A program made the position numbers and the translations under genes. This document shows positions 52,240 to 59,748 of a stretch of 64,000 nt of DNA, piece by piece; the first letter of the stretch is position 1, and every line of letters begins with the position of its first letter. This DNA comes from Bog-257 sp963805985 (GTDB taxonomy: Bacteria; Acidobacteriota; Terriglobia; Terriglobales; Acidobacteriaceae): contig CAWDWG010000012.1 in the NCBI GenBank assembly GCA_963805985.1, positions 62,001-126,000 of the forward strand, read 5' to 3'. The notes under the pieces were generated by a model that saw nothing but the letters and a program-made list of their open reading frames with translations, ran no database searches and was not told the DNA's origin.

Positions 52240-52932
52240 ATGACTGAGACGGCGGTTGCTCCAGGCAAAGTTGCGAAGGATGAGAGCAAGACCTCCAAGC
52301 GCGTGCTCGATCCGCTGGAGCGGCTCTCGGAGATTCTGTTCGGCGTGATCATGGTGCTCACGTTCACCGTGTCGCTGCGCGTGGCGCGTGCCAATCGAGC
52401 AGAGGTACACGAGATGCTGATTGGCGCGCTGGGCTGCAATCTGGCATGGGGACTGATCGACGCGATCATGTACCTGATGTCGTGCGTCAGCGTGCGTGGG
52501 CATAACTTCGCGATTCTTCGAAAGCTGCATGGCTCACCGCAACCGGAGGAGGCCAATCAGATCATCGCGGATGAGTTGCCGCCGGTGGTGGTCGCGGCGC
52601 TGCCTGCCGGTGCGCTCGACGGAATGCGGCAGAACCTGGTCAAACTGACCGATATGCCTCCGCGGCCGAAGCTGACTGGGGACGATTGGCGCGGCGCCTG
52701 GGGAGTTTTCCTGCTGGTGTTTCTGTCCACGTTTCCTATCGTGATTCCGTTTGTGCTCACGCACGATATCAAGGTGGCGGGGCGCGTCTCGGATGTAATC
52801 GGCCTGGTCATGTTGTTTGCCGCCGGACATGCCTATGGGCGCTACGCCGGGCATAGTCCCTGGGGATGGGGTTTGTCGATGGTCGCGATCGGCGGCACGA
52901 TGATTGGGCTCTGCATCGCATTGGGCGGATGA
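52240..52932 (+). CDS. VIT1/CCC1-like multi-pass membrane protein
   Basis: 230 residues from ATG 52240. Helices are visible at about 30-48 (LSEILFGVIMVLTFTVSLRV), 62-85 (GALGCNLAWGLIDAIMYLMS), 150-172 (GVFLLVFLSTFPIVIPFVLT), 180-195 and 205-225 (GLSMVAIGGTMIGLCIALGG). The order and the NLAWGLIDAIMYL motif are compatible with VIT1/CCC1-family proteins that move Fe2+ or Mn2+, but metal-binding residues are not clear. The last codons overlap the start of the next gene (ATGA), so the two are translationally coupled. Confidence 0.65.
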   Translation: MTETAVAPGKVAKDESKTSKRVLDPLERLSEILFGVIMVLTFTVSLRVARANRAEVHEMLIGALGCNLAWGLIDAIMYLMSCVSVRGHNFAILRKLHGSPQPEEANQIIADELPPVVVAALPAGALDGMRQNLVKLTDMPPRPKLTGDDWRGAWGVFLLVFLSTFPIVIPFVLTHDIKVAGRVSDVIGLVMLFAAGHAYGRYAGHSPWGWGLSMVAIGGTMIGLCIALGG

Positions 52933-53603
52933 AAGCCATCTTCAAAGTCGCGGGCGTGGTGCTGCTGGTTCTGTGTGGACGGCAGTTGCCGGCGCAGGAG
53001 ACGCCGACACCTGCGCCGGCGCCCGCAAAGACCGCGAGCGACGCTGACCAACAGAATGCCGCTGCCTGGAAGTACAACCTGACCGTTGACGGCTACATCG
53101 TGCCCGATGGCGACTCCTACGCCGACCCGTACCTCACCGCTGATCATCAGTGGCTACACCTGGAAGCACGCTACAACTACGAGAACCTGCACACCGGATC
53201 GTTGTGGGCGGGTTACAACTTCACCGCGGGGAAGACGCTGCAACTTGCGGTGACGCCTATGATCGGCGGTGTCTTCGGGCGCACCACCGGAATAGCGCCG
53301 GGCTGCGAGTTTTCTCTGACCTACAAGAAGCTACAGTTCTCAAGTTCCAGCGAATACGTTTTTGACACCACGGCGAAGGCGGGCAGCTTCTTTTATAGCT
53401 GGCCGGAATTGACCTTCTCGCCGGTGAGCTGGCTAAAGGTTGGAGGCGTGGCACAGCATACCAAGGCGTTTGAGACCTCGCTCAACACGCAGCGCGGGTT
53501 TCTGGTGGGCGTGTCGGTTAAGAACGTGGAATTCACGACCTACGTTTTCGATCCGGAGTTGCCGACACCGACGGTCGTGCTGGAGATGGGGTATAGCTTC
53601 TGA
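52929..53603 (+). CDS. Putative outer-membrane beta-barrel protein
   Basis: 224 residues from ATG 52929, overlapping the stop of the preceding membrane protein by an ATGA. Signal peptide MKAIFKVAGVVLLVLCG ending near QLPAQ. The body is rich in amphipathic beta strands with aromatic ends (WLHLEARYNYENLHTGSLW, KKLQFSSSSEYVF, FFYSWPELTFSP) and ends in a phenylalanine (VVLEMGYSF), the typical signature for BAM-mediated outer-membrane insertion. Function unknown; it might export or import what the preceding membrane protein handles. Confidence 0.7.
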   Translation: MKAIFKVAGVVLLVLCGRQLPAQETPTPAPAPAKTASDADQQNAAAWKYNLTVDGYIVPDGDSYADPYLTADHQWLHLEARYNYENLHTGSLWAGYNFTAGKTLQLAVTPMIGGVFGRTTGIAPGCEFSLTYKKLQFSSSSEYVFDTTAKAGSFFYSWPELTFSPVSWLKVGGVAQHTKAFETSLNTQRGFLVGVSVKNVEFTTYVFDPELPTPTVVLEMGYSF

Positions 53604-53614
53604 AACGCTGTGGC

Positions 53615-54610
53615 CTAGCTGCCAAACAAGGCCGCGCCGTGGAACGGCGCCAGGACCAGCGTCAGAGCCAGCATCCCGGCGGCGGCCAGCGCAAGCCAGC
53701 GGCGCTCGCGGCCTATGTCGGGCCACTGTGGGACATCGGGATGCCTCATGCCGGTGAAGGTGAGGATCAGCGCCCACACCAGCCAGCCCATCCAGAAGAA
53801 GATTCCCAGCGGGATGAGGATGCCGATGGTCGTGCGCGTTACCCACTTATGCGATCGCGGCGAAACCGCATAGATGATGTGGCCGCCGTCGAACTGCCCG
53901 CCGGGCAAAAGATTCAGAGCGGTTGCGAACATGCCCACCCAGGCGGCGATACCGATGGGATGAAGGTACAGTGCCTCCAACGGCGCTGTGCTGTGGCTGT
54001 AGGCGGCGAGCGCGTGATGAAAGAGGCTGAAGATCAGCGGGTAGCCGAACTCCAGTCCCGAACCTGATGCGTAGGGAGGCATCGGTTTGGAGAGCGCCAG
54101 TCCCCAAAAGAGCACAGGCAGCGCGACCATGAATCCGGCGATGGGGCCGGCGATGCCGATATCGAACAACGCCGTGCGCGAACGAATGGGCGACTTGATG
54201 CGGATCAGCGCGCCGAAGGTGCCGATGAGCGTAGGGGCGGGTATGAAGTAGGGAAGCGTGGCGTAAACGCCGTTCCGCCCGGCGACGACGAAATGTCCGA
54301 ACTCGTGCGCGAGCAAGATGCCGAGCAGCGTCAGCGAGAATGGCAGCCCCATCAGCAGGCGCGCGGGATTCTGCCAGATCCAGCGCAGGGGAAACAGAGG
54401 CAGCGTGTAATTGTCGGTGGTGAAGGCGGGCAAGCCGTGGACGAAGTTGAATTGCAGCCGCGCACCCACGACCAGAGTGGTGAAGAGCGTCAACAGCAAC
54501 AGCAGGAGATGCAGCCAGTAGGGTCGGCGGCGCGCGGGCGCGGCAACAAAGACCTGTGGATAGGAAGAGACTTCGAAGGTATAGGAGACGGGCCGCGTGG
54601 GATCAGACAT
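53615..54610 (-). CDS. Site-2 protease-like (M50) membrane metalloprotease
   Basis: 331 residues, about seven membrane helices. The zinc-binding HEFGH is in LLGILLAHEFGHFVVAGRNG (about residue 101), and the second motif LNLLPGGQFDGGH supplies the third ligand (Asp). The arrangement fits M50B site-2 proteases with a long first luminal loop. Substrate unknown; such enzymes often release membrane-bound regulators. It is encoded on the same strand as HU (starting 103 bases upstream of it), with a stutter repeat in between. Confidence 0.9.
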   Translation of the reverse strand: MSDPTRPVSYTFEVSSYPQVFVAAPARRRPYWLHLLLLLLTLFTTLVVGARLQFNFVHGLPAFTTDNYTLPLFPLRWIWQNPARLLMGLPFSLTLLGILLAHEFGHFVVAGRNGVYATLPYFIPAPTLIGTFGALIRIKSPIRSRTALFDIGIAGPIAGFMVALPVLFWGLALSKPMPPYASGSGLEFGYPLIFSLFHHALAAYSHSTAPLEALYLHPIGIAAWVGMFATALNLLPGGQFDGGHIIYAVSPRSHKWVTRTTIGILIPLGIFFWMGWLVWALILTFTGMRHPDVPQWPDIGRERRWLALAAAGMLALTLVLAPFHGAALFGS

Positions 54611-54617
54611 CGTTAAA

Positions 54618-54713
54618 AGCAGTAGTCAGTAGCCGGTATTCAGTGGCCAGTACTTGATTGCCTCGCGAAGGCGTGGGCCGTCGACAACTGGCGACCGGCC
54701 ACCGGCAACTGCA
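54618..54713. repeat. Stutter repeats between the M50 protease and HU genes
   Basis: AGCAGTAGTCAGTAGCCGG, TATTCAGTGGCCAGTACTTG and further on GTCGACAACTGGCGACCGG, CCACCGGCAACTGC: words of 6-8 bases with drift. Same word type as at 22351-22384 and 6064-6085. It stops right at the HU stop codon. Confidence 0.6.
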
Positions 54714-54983
54714 TTACTCGATCGACTGCAGCTCCTTGCCGGGCTTGAAGCGGACGGCCTTGCCGGGCGGAATGTTAACCTCGGCGCCGGTGCGCGGATT
54801 GCGACCGATGCCGGTCTTGCGCGGGCGCACGGTGAAGACGCCGAAGCCGCGCAGCTCGATACGATCGCCCTTCGCGAGCGACTTCTTCATGCTTTCGAAC
54901 ACGGTTTCGACCGCCATCTCTGCTTTGGTCTTGGTGACGCCGGTCTTGGTAACAACTTCGTTAATCAGATCGAGTTTGATCAC
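54714..54983 (-). CDS. HU/IHF-family DNA-binding protein
   Basis: Nucleoid protein that bends DNA. 89 residues with the family's N-terminal helices (MIKLDLINEVVTKTGVTKTK), the beta-arm region GFGVFTVRPRKTGIGRNP RTG and the AEVNIPPGKAVRFKPGKEL end. IHF-like wording such as RNPRTGAEVNIPPG occurs in both HU and IHF, so I do not assign a subunit. Confidence 0.95.
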   Translation of the reverse strand: MIKLDLINEVVTKTGVTKTKAEMAVETVFESMKKSLAKGDRIELRGFGVFTVRPRKTGIGRNPRTGAEVNIPPGKAVRFKPGKELQSIE

Positions 54984-55215
54984 GAGTGGCTCCGCTGATT
55001 GACGCTCACGGGGCGCGATGGCCCCACCACAGAAACTGCTGTGATTCTAGCTGACTTCTTACGGGAGCGGTAAGTTACTTTTGGACTTCGACTTCCGAAC
55101 TGATGGGCGAATCCTAGTGAAGCCGGCAGCCATTGTCAACCAGAGCGGCATTCCGTAAGATGACGTTTCGCAACGCAACGTGAATCATCCGGGCTTCCGC
55201 CCTCGGGGAATTGCA

Positions 55216-55770
55216 TTGTCCATTAAGAGCGACCGCTGGATCCGCAAGATGGCCACTGGGCACGATATGATCAATCCCTTCTCGGAGAAGCAGGTCCGCG
55301 AAGGCGTGATCTCCTTCGGTCTGTCGTCCTACGGCTACGATCTGCGGGTTGCCGACGAGTTCAAGATCTTCACTAACGTCAACAGCACCATTGTCGATCC
55401 CAAGAAGTTTGACGAGCGCTCCTTCGTCAGCCTGCAAACCGATGTCTGCATCGTGCCGCCGAACTCGTTCGCGCTGGCGCGCTCGGTGGAGTACTTCAAG
55501 ATTCCGCGCGACGTGCTGACCATCTGCGTCGGCAAGTCGACCTATGCGCGCTGCGGCATCATCGTCAACGTCACGCCGTTTGAGCCGGAGTGGGAAGGCT
55601 TCGTCACGCTCGAGATCTCCAACACCACGCCGCTGCCGGCGCGCATCTACGCCAACGAGGGCCTGTGCCAGATCCTGTTCTTCCAGTCGGATGAGATGTG
55701 CGAGACCAGCTACAAGGACAAGCACGGGAAGTATCAGGGGCAGAAGGGAATCGTGCTGCCGAAGCTGTGA
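55216..55770 (+). CDS. dcd: dCTP deaminase
   Basis: Converts dCTP to dUTP, the precursor of dTMP. TTG 55216 is chosen: LSIKSDRWIRKMA is the family's normal N-terminus and GGGGA lies seven bases upstream. The frame opens 12 codons earlier. It has VISFGLSSYGYDLRVADEFK, PNSFALARSVEYFKIPRDVL, GKSTYARCGIIVNVTPFEPE (catalytic-site region) and SYKDKHGKYQGQKGIVLPKL. 184 residues, normal length. A bifunctional dCTP deaminase/dUTPase cannot be excluded from sequence alone. Confidence 0.93.
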   Translation: MSIKSDRWIRKMATGHDMINPFSEKQVREGVISFGLSSYGYDLRVADEFKIFTNVNSTIVDPKKFDERSFVSLQTDVCIVPPNSFALARSVEYFKIPRDVLTICVGKSTYARCGIIVNVTPFEPEWEGFVTLEISNTTPLPARIYANEGLCQILFFQSDEMCETSYKDKHGKYQGQKGIVLPKL

Positions 55771-55877
55771 GGGAGAAGCTATCGGCTGTCACTGCTCATC
55801 AGCTAAGACTCGCGCACGTTGTCGCCGAAGCGTTACATGAGTCCAGGTGACTGGAATGGTCCCGAATCGCCAAGGTT

Positions 55878-55908
55878 TAGCCGACGGCTGATAGCTGACG
55901 GCTGATAC
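55878..55908. repeat. Stutter repeat TAGCCGACGGCTGATAGC type
   Basis: TAGCCGACGGCTGATAGC TGACGGCTGATA: two drifting copies of a (TAGC)TGACGGCTGA word between dcd and the Hfq-like gene, ending six bases before the latter's stop codon. Confidence 0.55.
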
Positions 55909-55914
55909 CTGCCT

Positions 55915-56319
55915 CTACTTCCCTTCGCTTTCCTTGAACATGTACTTGATGCTGGGTTTGTAGATCAGCAGGTTCGATGCCCCGATGCGATTCACCTTCA
56001 GGCAGTACTTGTCGTACCACTCGATGACCCCGTGCACCTCTTCGCCGTCCTGCAGCACCAGCACCATGGGGGTCTTGGTCTGCATTTGTTTCTGGTAGTA
56101 GAAGTTCTCGGCGTGGGTTTGTTCCGGCGGAGGAGTCTTCTTGCCGTTAGAACGGTCGCCGCGGTCGGCTCGCTCGCCGCGATCGCTGCGCTCCGCGCGA
56201 TGATTCTCCACGCGCGGATGGTCGGTGCGATTCAGCGCGGGACGGATCAGCTTGCGGTTCGCGAAGGCTTCGGGATCAACAGCTCGCCCTACTGCGGTAG
56301 CATCCATGGACTCTTTCAT
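55915..56319 (-). CDS. Hfq-like Sm-fold RNA-binding protein with disordered N-terminal extension
   Basis: 134 residues from ATG 56319 with AGGAG seven bases upstream (an ATG 26 codons earlier has no support). Residues about 78-126 fit the Sm fold of Hfq: PMVLVLQDGEEVHGVIEWYD (Sm1) and NLLIYKPSIKYMF (Sm2, where typical Hfq has YKHAIST). The first 70 residues are Arg/Asp/Glu-rich and disordered (RAERSDRGERADRGDRSNGK). In typical Hfq the disordered part is C-terminal, so the layout is reversed. RNA binding is inferred from the fold. The altered YKPSIKY may change U-rich RNA recognition at the proximal face. Confidence 0.75.
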   Translation of the reverse strand: MKESMDATAVGRAVDPEAFANRKLIRPALNRTDHPRVENHRAERSDRGERADRGDRSNGKKTPPPEQTHAENFYYQKQMQTKTPMVLVLQDGEEVHGVIEWYDKYCLKVNRIGASNLLIYKPSIKYMFKESEGK

Positions 56320-56500
56320 GGGATTGGCTCCTGCGGTCTGCACACCAGCCTTTCGGCAATCGTGAACCCGGTTCCAACCGACACGGTTGTGCGGCAAGCT
56401 CTGGTGTGTGTCGACCCGAGGTTTTCGTCAGGTGTGAACTTAGCGATACCCTAACACAGGAGAATCGCCAAGACAATCCATAAGCCATGCTACTTTCGTA

Positions 56501-57595
56501 CTAGCGCTCCAGTGAAGTGGCGAAAGAATCCAGCGCCAACGTGCGCAATAGATTCCGGCGCATGCCGCTCTCCATTTCGCCCAGCCGCTGAACGGCCGAC
56601 ACGATCCAGGCAAAGTCCACGCCTTCCGCCATGCGTGCTAACTCCGTTTGAATATCCTGATTGCGAACCAGTTCCGCGGTACCCGACTTGAGCAGCAGCA
56701 TGTCCTCCAGCAGCGAGTACAGCGTGCGAATCAGTTGCTCGGTCTTCGCTTTGCCGTCGGCGCCCGCGCGATAAGTGTCGGTCACGCGAAACAGGTCGCT
56801 GTGATCGCCGGCCCGCAGCGCCGGAGCCAGCAGCGTCAACGCATCCTGCCGGGCCGCAAGATATCCGGCCAGATCGAAGCTGCGCGCCCGTCCCAGCCCG
56901 CCGCCGCAGACGCGTGCAACCAGGCCACGCTCGCGCGGCTTCCACTCCGGACGATGCTTCTCCAGATATTGCTCGACCTCCGATGCCGAAAGCGGCGCCA
57001 GCCGCAGATGCATGCAGCGCGATCGAATCGTCGGCAGCAGCGCGCTGGGATTGTCGCTGAGCAGGAAGATGGTCGCAAACTCCGGCGGCTCTTCCAGCAC
57101 CTTCAGCAGCGAGTTCGCCGCCTCCTTCATGAAGTCCGCATCGCTGAAGATGCAGACGCGCTCGCGCCCTTCGGCCGGCTTGTAATAGATCTCGTGAATG
57201 ACGTGGCGCACCTGATCGACCTTCACCAGCATTTGCGGCGGGTCAGGAGGAATGATCAGCACGTCGGGATGCGTCTGCACGAAGATGCGCGTCTCGCGCT
57301 TGTCGGTTTCGCGCAAGTTCTCGCGTGCCTCGACCGCCTCGGCGAAGCGATCCTCCAGCGCGTCGGCTTGCGCAATGCGAGTGCAGTTGGCGCACCGGCC
57401 GCAAAAGTCAGGCAGCCCATCAGTAGTTGGCCGCTCCCGGCAGTTCATGGTCTTGGCAACCATCTGGGCGAGCGTGAACTTGCCCGCTCCTTGCGGGCCG
57501 GAGATGATCACCGCGTGGGGAAAGTGCTCGCGCGCCAGCATCTCGCGCAGCGTGCGAACCGTCTCGGCGTTGCCGTGAAAATCAGAAAAAGACAT
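56501..57595 (-). CDS. holB: DNA polymerase III subunit delta'
   Basis: Clamp-loader subunit. 364 residues with a P-loop (ISGPQGAGKFTLAQMVAKTM), a zinc-binding CGRCANC segment, the VDQVRHVIHEIYYKPAEGRERV core, EAANSLLKVLEEPPEFATIF, and RSRCMHLRLAPLS, as usual for HolB/DnaX-type clamp-loader proteins. The P-loop retains GKF rather than GKT. The C-terminal part (about 230-360) is a helical collar domain. It lies downstream of tmk on the same strand; the 371-base gap contains stutter repeats and no gene. Confidence 0.9.
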   Translation of the reverse strand: MSFSDFHGNAETVRTLREMLAREHFPHAVIISGPQGAGKFTLAQMVAKTMNCRERPTTDGLPDFCGRCANCTRIAQADALEDRFAEAVEARENLRETDKRETRIFVQTHPDVLIIPPDPPQMLVKVDQVRHVIHEIYYKPAEGRERVCIFSDADFMKEAANSLLKVLEEPPEFATIFLLSDNPSALLPTIRSRCMHLRLAPLSASEVEQYLEKHRPEWKPRERGLVARVCGGGLGRARSFDLAGYLAARQDALTLLAPALRAGDHSDLFRVTDTYRAGADGKAKTEQLIRTLYSLLEDMLLLKSGTAELVRNQDIQTELARMAEGVDFAWIVSAVQRLGEMESGMRRNLLRTLALDSFATSLER

Positions 57596-57852
57596 AGCAA
57601 TAAGGGGTCAGGGGTTAGGGAGGCTTGATTAAGCCCGGTGAAAGGGCACAGGCTTGAGCCGTGCGGCAATCGTCGCAAAATCATAAGCCTTTAGCCCTGT
57701 AAGGATTGCAGTCGACGTAATCAGATCCTCCATGGCGGCCGTAGCGCCGGGCTCCAGGGTTGATCTCATACGTTCTCGACCTGTTCTTAGTTTTCTCATT
57801 CCCTAATTCCAGATCTCCAATCCTTTCTCAGCATATTCTCGTAATGCTCCAT

Positions 57853-57975
57853 CTCCTAATCCTAATCCCTAGCCCGAATTCTTTAAGCGAGGGGCCAGGG
57901 GCTGGGGACTAGGGATTAGTAGTCGGCTGACTCTTCTCTTGACCCCTAGCCCCCGATCCCTAATCCCTAATCCCA
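57853..57975. repeat. Stutter repeat CCTAATCCCTAG type, overlapping the tmk stop
   Basis: CTCCTAATCCTAATCCCTAG, GGGGCCAGGGGCTGGGGAC, TAGGGATTAG, CCCCTAGCCCCCGATCCC, TAATCCCTAATCCC: alternating orientations of a CCCTAATCCCTAGC word. The last 9 bases are the final codons of tmk (GGGATTAG on the minus strand), so the repeat touches the gene. Similar GGGGTCAGGGG words stand at 57602-57620. Confidence 0.6.
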
Positions 57976-58635
57976 CTTGAATCTCTCCCTCACCACTCGG
58001 ACAATCTCCCCATGCACCACCTCGATCGGCGGCCGCGCATCAATCACAACCACGCGCTGCGGCTCGCGGCGCGCGATCTCCAGAAACCCATCGCGCACTC
58101 GCGTGAAGAACCCCTGGCTCTCTTTCTCGAAGCGGTTCTCATCGTTCTCCGTGTCCTTGTTGCGACGGCGAGCGCGGCGCACGCTGGAAGCCACATCGGA
58201 ATCCATCAGGATGGTCAGATCGGGCCACAGTCCGCCACAGAGAAGCTCATGCAATCGCAGCACGCTCTCGCTTCCAAGCTGCCGCCCGGCTCCCTGGTAT
58301 GCTTCTGTGGAGTCGGTGAAGCGATCGCACAATACCCACCTGCCCGAGTCAAGTGCAGGCTGGATGACTTCGGCGATCAACTGTGCGCGCGAAGCGAACA
58401 TCAGCGCCATCTCCGCGTGCGCGTCCAGTCCGGCCGTACGCGAGCTCAGCAGCACTTCGCGAACGCGCTCACCGATCGCGGTTCCGCCCGGCTCGCGCGT
58501 GGTCACCACATCGATGCCGCGTTCGCGCAGGGCGGTCGCCAGCTTCTCCAGCTGCGTGCTCTTGCCGCAGCCGTCCAGGCCTTCGAACGTGATGAACCTG
58601 CCGCGCTCGGCCGCTTTCTTCACCGGGCTCATCAT
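57967..58635 (-). CDS. tmk: Thymidylate kinase
   Basis: dTMP to dTDP. 222 residues: P-loop FEGLDGCGKSTQLEKL, the DR(F/Y) motif in VLCDRFTDSTEAYQGAG, a LID segment with RRARRRNKDTENDENRFE, and VVVIDARPP at the end. The start at 58635 includes MMSPVKKAAERGRFI; an ATG one codon in is equally possible. With thyX and dcd in this window the whole dTTP branch is covered apart from the final NDP kinase. It precedes holB, as in many genomes where tmk and holB are neighbours. Confidence 0.95.
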   Translation of the reverse strand: MMSPVKKAAERGRFITFEGLDGCGKSTQLEKLATALRERGIDVVTTREPGGTAIGERVREVLLSSRTAGLDAHAEMALMFASRAQLIAEVIQPALDSGRWVLCDRFTDSTEAYQGAGRQLGSESVLRLHELLCGGLWPDLTILMDSDVASSVRRARRRNKDTENDENRFEKESQGFFTRVRDGFLEIARREPQRVVVIDARPPIEVVHGEIVRVVRERFKWD

Positions 58636-58751
58636 ATCAATCCACGGTCTGCAGGGGTGCTGGCCTCACAGTGCTAAAAAATCCTTCCAAGCGGTTTGTG
58701 TTTCAGGGGCCACGACTTCAGTCGCGCCCGAGCACGTGCTCTTTTTGAATT

Positions 58752-58823
58752 TGTCATCCTGAGCGGAGCGTCCGCGCCTTTGTTTTTCCGCCGCGTCTGT
58801 TGCGGCGGGCGGACGCGCAGTCG
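58752..58823 (+). repeat. 72-bp repeat, inverted copy of 50916-50988
   Basis: Starts TGTCATCCTGAGCGGAGCG TCCGCGCC and ends GGCGGGCGGACGCGCAGTCG. Near-identical to the reverse complement of 50916-50988. It forms part of the dispersed GTCATCC repeat class and lies in the tmk/58901 gap. Confidence 0.75.
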
Positions 58824-58900
58824 GGGTCCCCGGACACGCGCCTCTTTGCGCGTGACTGGGGTGAAGCAGTCGAAGGACCTGCTTTTCGCATGAGCCGTCA

Positions 58901-59368
58901 CTAACTCCGACTTTCCGCAAGGGCGCCTTTCGCCTTTTTCAGAAGCCCCTGCTCCCCCGCCGCTCGCTCGCTCGCCGGCGGCTTCTTAGGCGCCTCGGCC
59001 TCGACTGGCTCCGGCGCAGGCATCGGCGGCAGAGCCGCCTCCGCGTGTTTCAAGTTGGCAGCTGCCCCTTGCAGCGCCTGCAGGATCAGTCGCGCCCGTG
59101 TCGGATCCAGCCGCAAGTGCGACACTCCGTGGATCAGTTGCATGTAGCCGATCTGGATCGCCGAAGCGTCATCCAGAAACGGCACCTGAAACGTGGCGAA
59201 GGGATAGTCGCCCGGCCGCGGGTGCGGGTTTTCCTCCATGAACATGGTCGTCATGGGCATCGCTTGATACTGGCCGGTGTGGTAATAGCAGAACCGCTGA
59301 TCGCGGAGGGCCGGCGAGCCGCAACGCTTGCCGCCGGTTCGAAAGTATTCGCAAATCGGAACACTCAT
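58901..59368 (-). CDS. Small Cys/His-rich (zinc-finger-like) hypothetical protein
   Basis: 155 residues from ATG 59368 with GAGGTG six bases upstream. The N-terminal 35 residues contain CEYFRTGGKRCGSPALRDQRFCYYH, a C-x(10)-C-x(9)-C-x(3)-H arrangement consistent with a zinc-binding site. A middle segment (about 55-115) has AIQIGYMQLIHGVSHLRLDP and RARLILQALQGAAANLKHAEA, then a Pro/Glu/Ala-rich tail with a basic end (LKKAKGALAES). Proteins like this are frequent in Acidobacteria but uncharacterised. The upstream region carries repeated boxes (59389-59497). Confidence 0.7.
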   Translation of the reverse strand: MSVPICEYFRTGGKRCGSPALRDQRFCYYHTGQYQAMPMTTMFMEENPHPRPGDYPFATFQVPFLDDASAIQIGYMQLIHGVSHLRLDPTRARLILQALQGAAANLKHAEAALPPMPAPEPVEAEAPKKPPASERAAGEQGLLKKAKGALAESRS

Positions 59369-59388
59369 GATGGCACCTCAAAAAATTT

Positions 59389-59497
59389 AGAGTATTGAAT
59401 CCAAAGACTTTATCGCAAAGTATTGATTTCAGAGAACTTACAACAACAGTTAAACCAAGTGTTTTCATTGGTTTACGCATTTCTCGCAAAGTATTGA
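59389..59497 (-). promoter_or_regulatory. Repeated TCGCAAAGTATTGA boxes around an inverted repeat upstream of the Cys/His protein
   Basis: TCGCAAAGTATTGA occurs identically at 59413-59426 and 59484-59497, with a partial third copy AGAGTATTGA at 59389-59398, all in direct orientation. Between them TAAACCAA (59451-59458) and TTGGTTTA (59468-59475) form a perfect 8-bp inverted repeat. The region is A+T-rich in a G+C-rich window and lies immediately upstream of the gene start at 59368. Operator array or iteron-like site inferred. Confidence 0.45.
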
Positions 59498-59748
59498 AAA
59501 CACGGCATGTCTCTGTAAGCCTCTGAGCGGCAATGGCTTTGCGTCGCCTCGACCCGAGCTCACCAAGACACGTCATAACCCAGTCTCTCCTAAACACAAA
59601 AGGGCGAAGCATCGGCTGCAAGCCGCGCCCCGCCCTAACAGTGCTATCTTATAAACCCACTAAACGGGAGTCATCCTACAAAGGTCGTAGAACGGCGTAA
59701 AATGTTCGCCGAAAGACGCGGCTGAGCCTGGTGCGAAAGGAGTACACA

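Noticed and set aside
57853..57975. Telomere-like or origin iteron array (CCCTAATCCC words)
   Set aside because: Words vary and alternate in orientation; no replication gene nearby; the same style with other words occurs at many loci.
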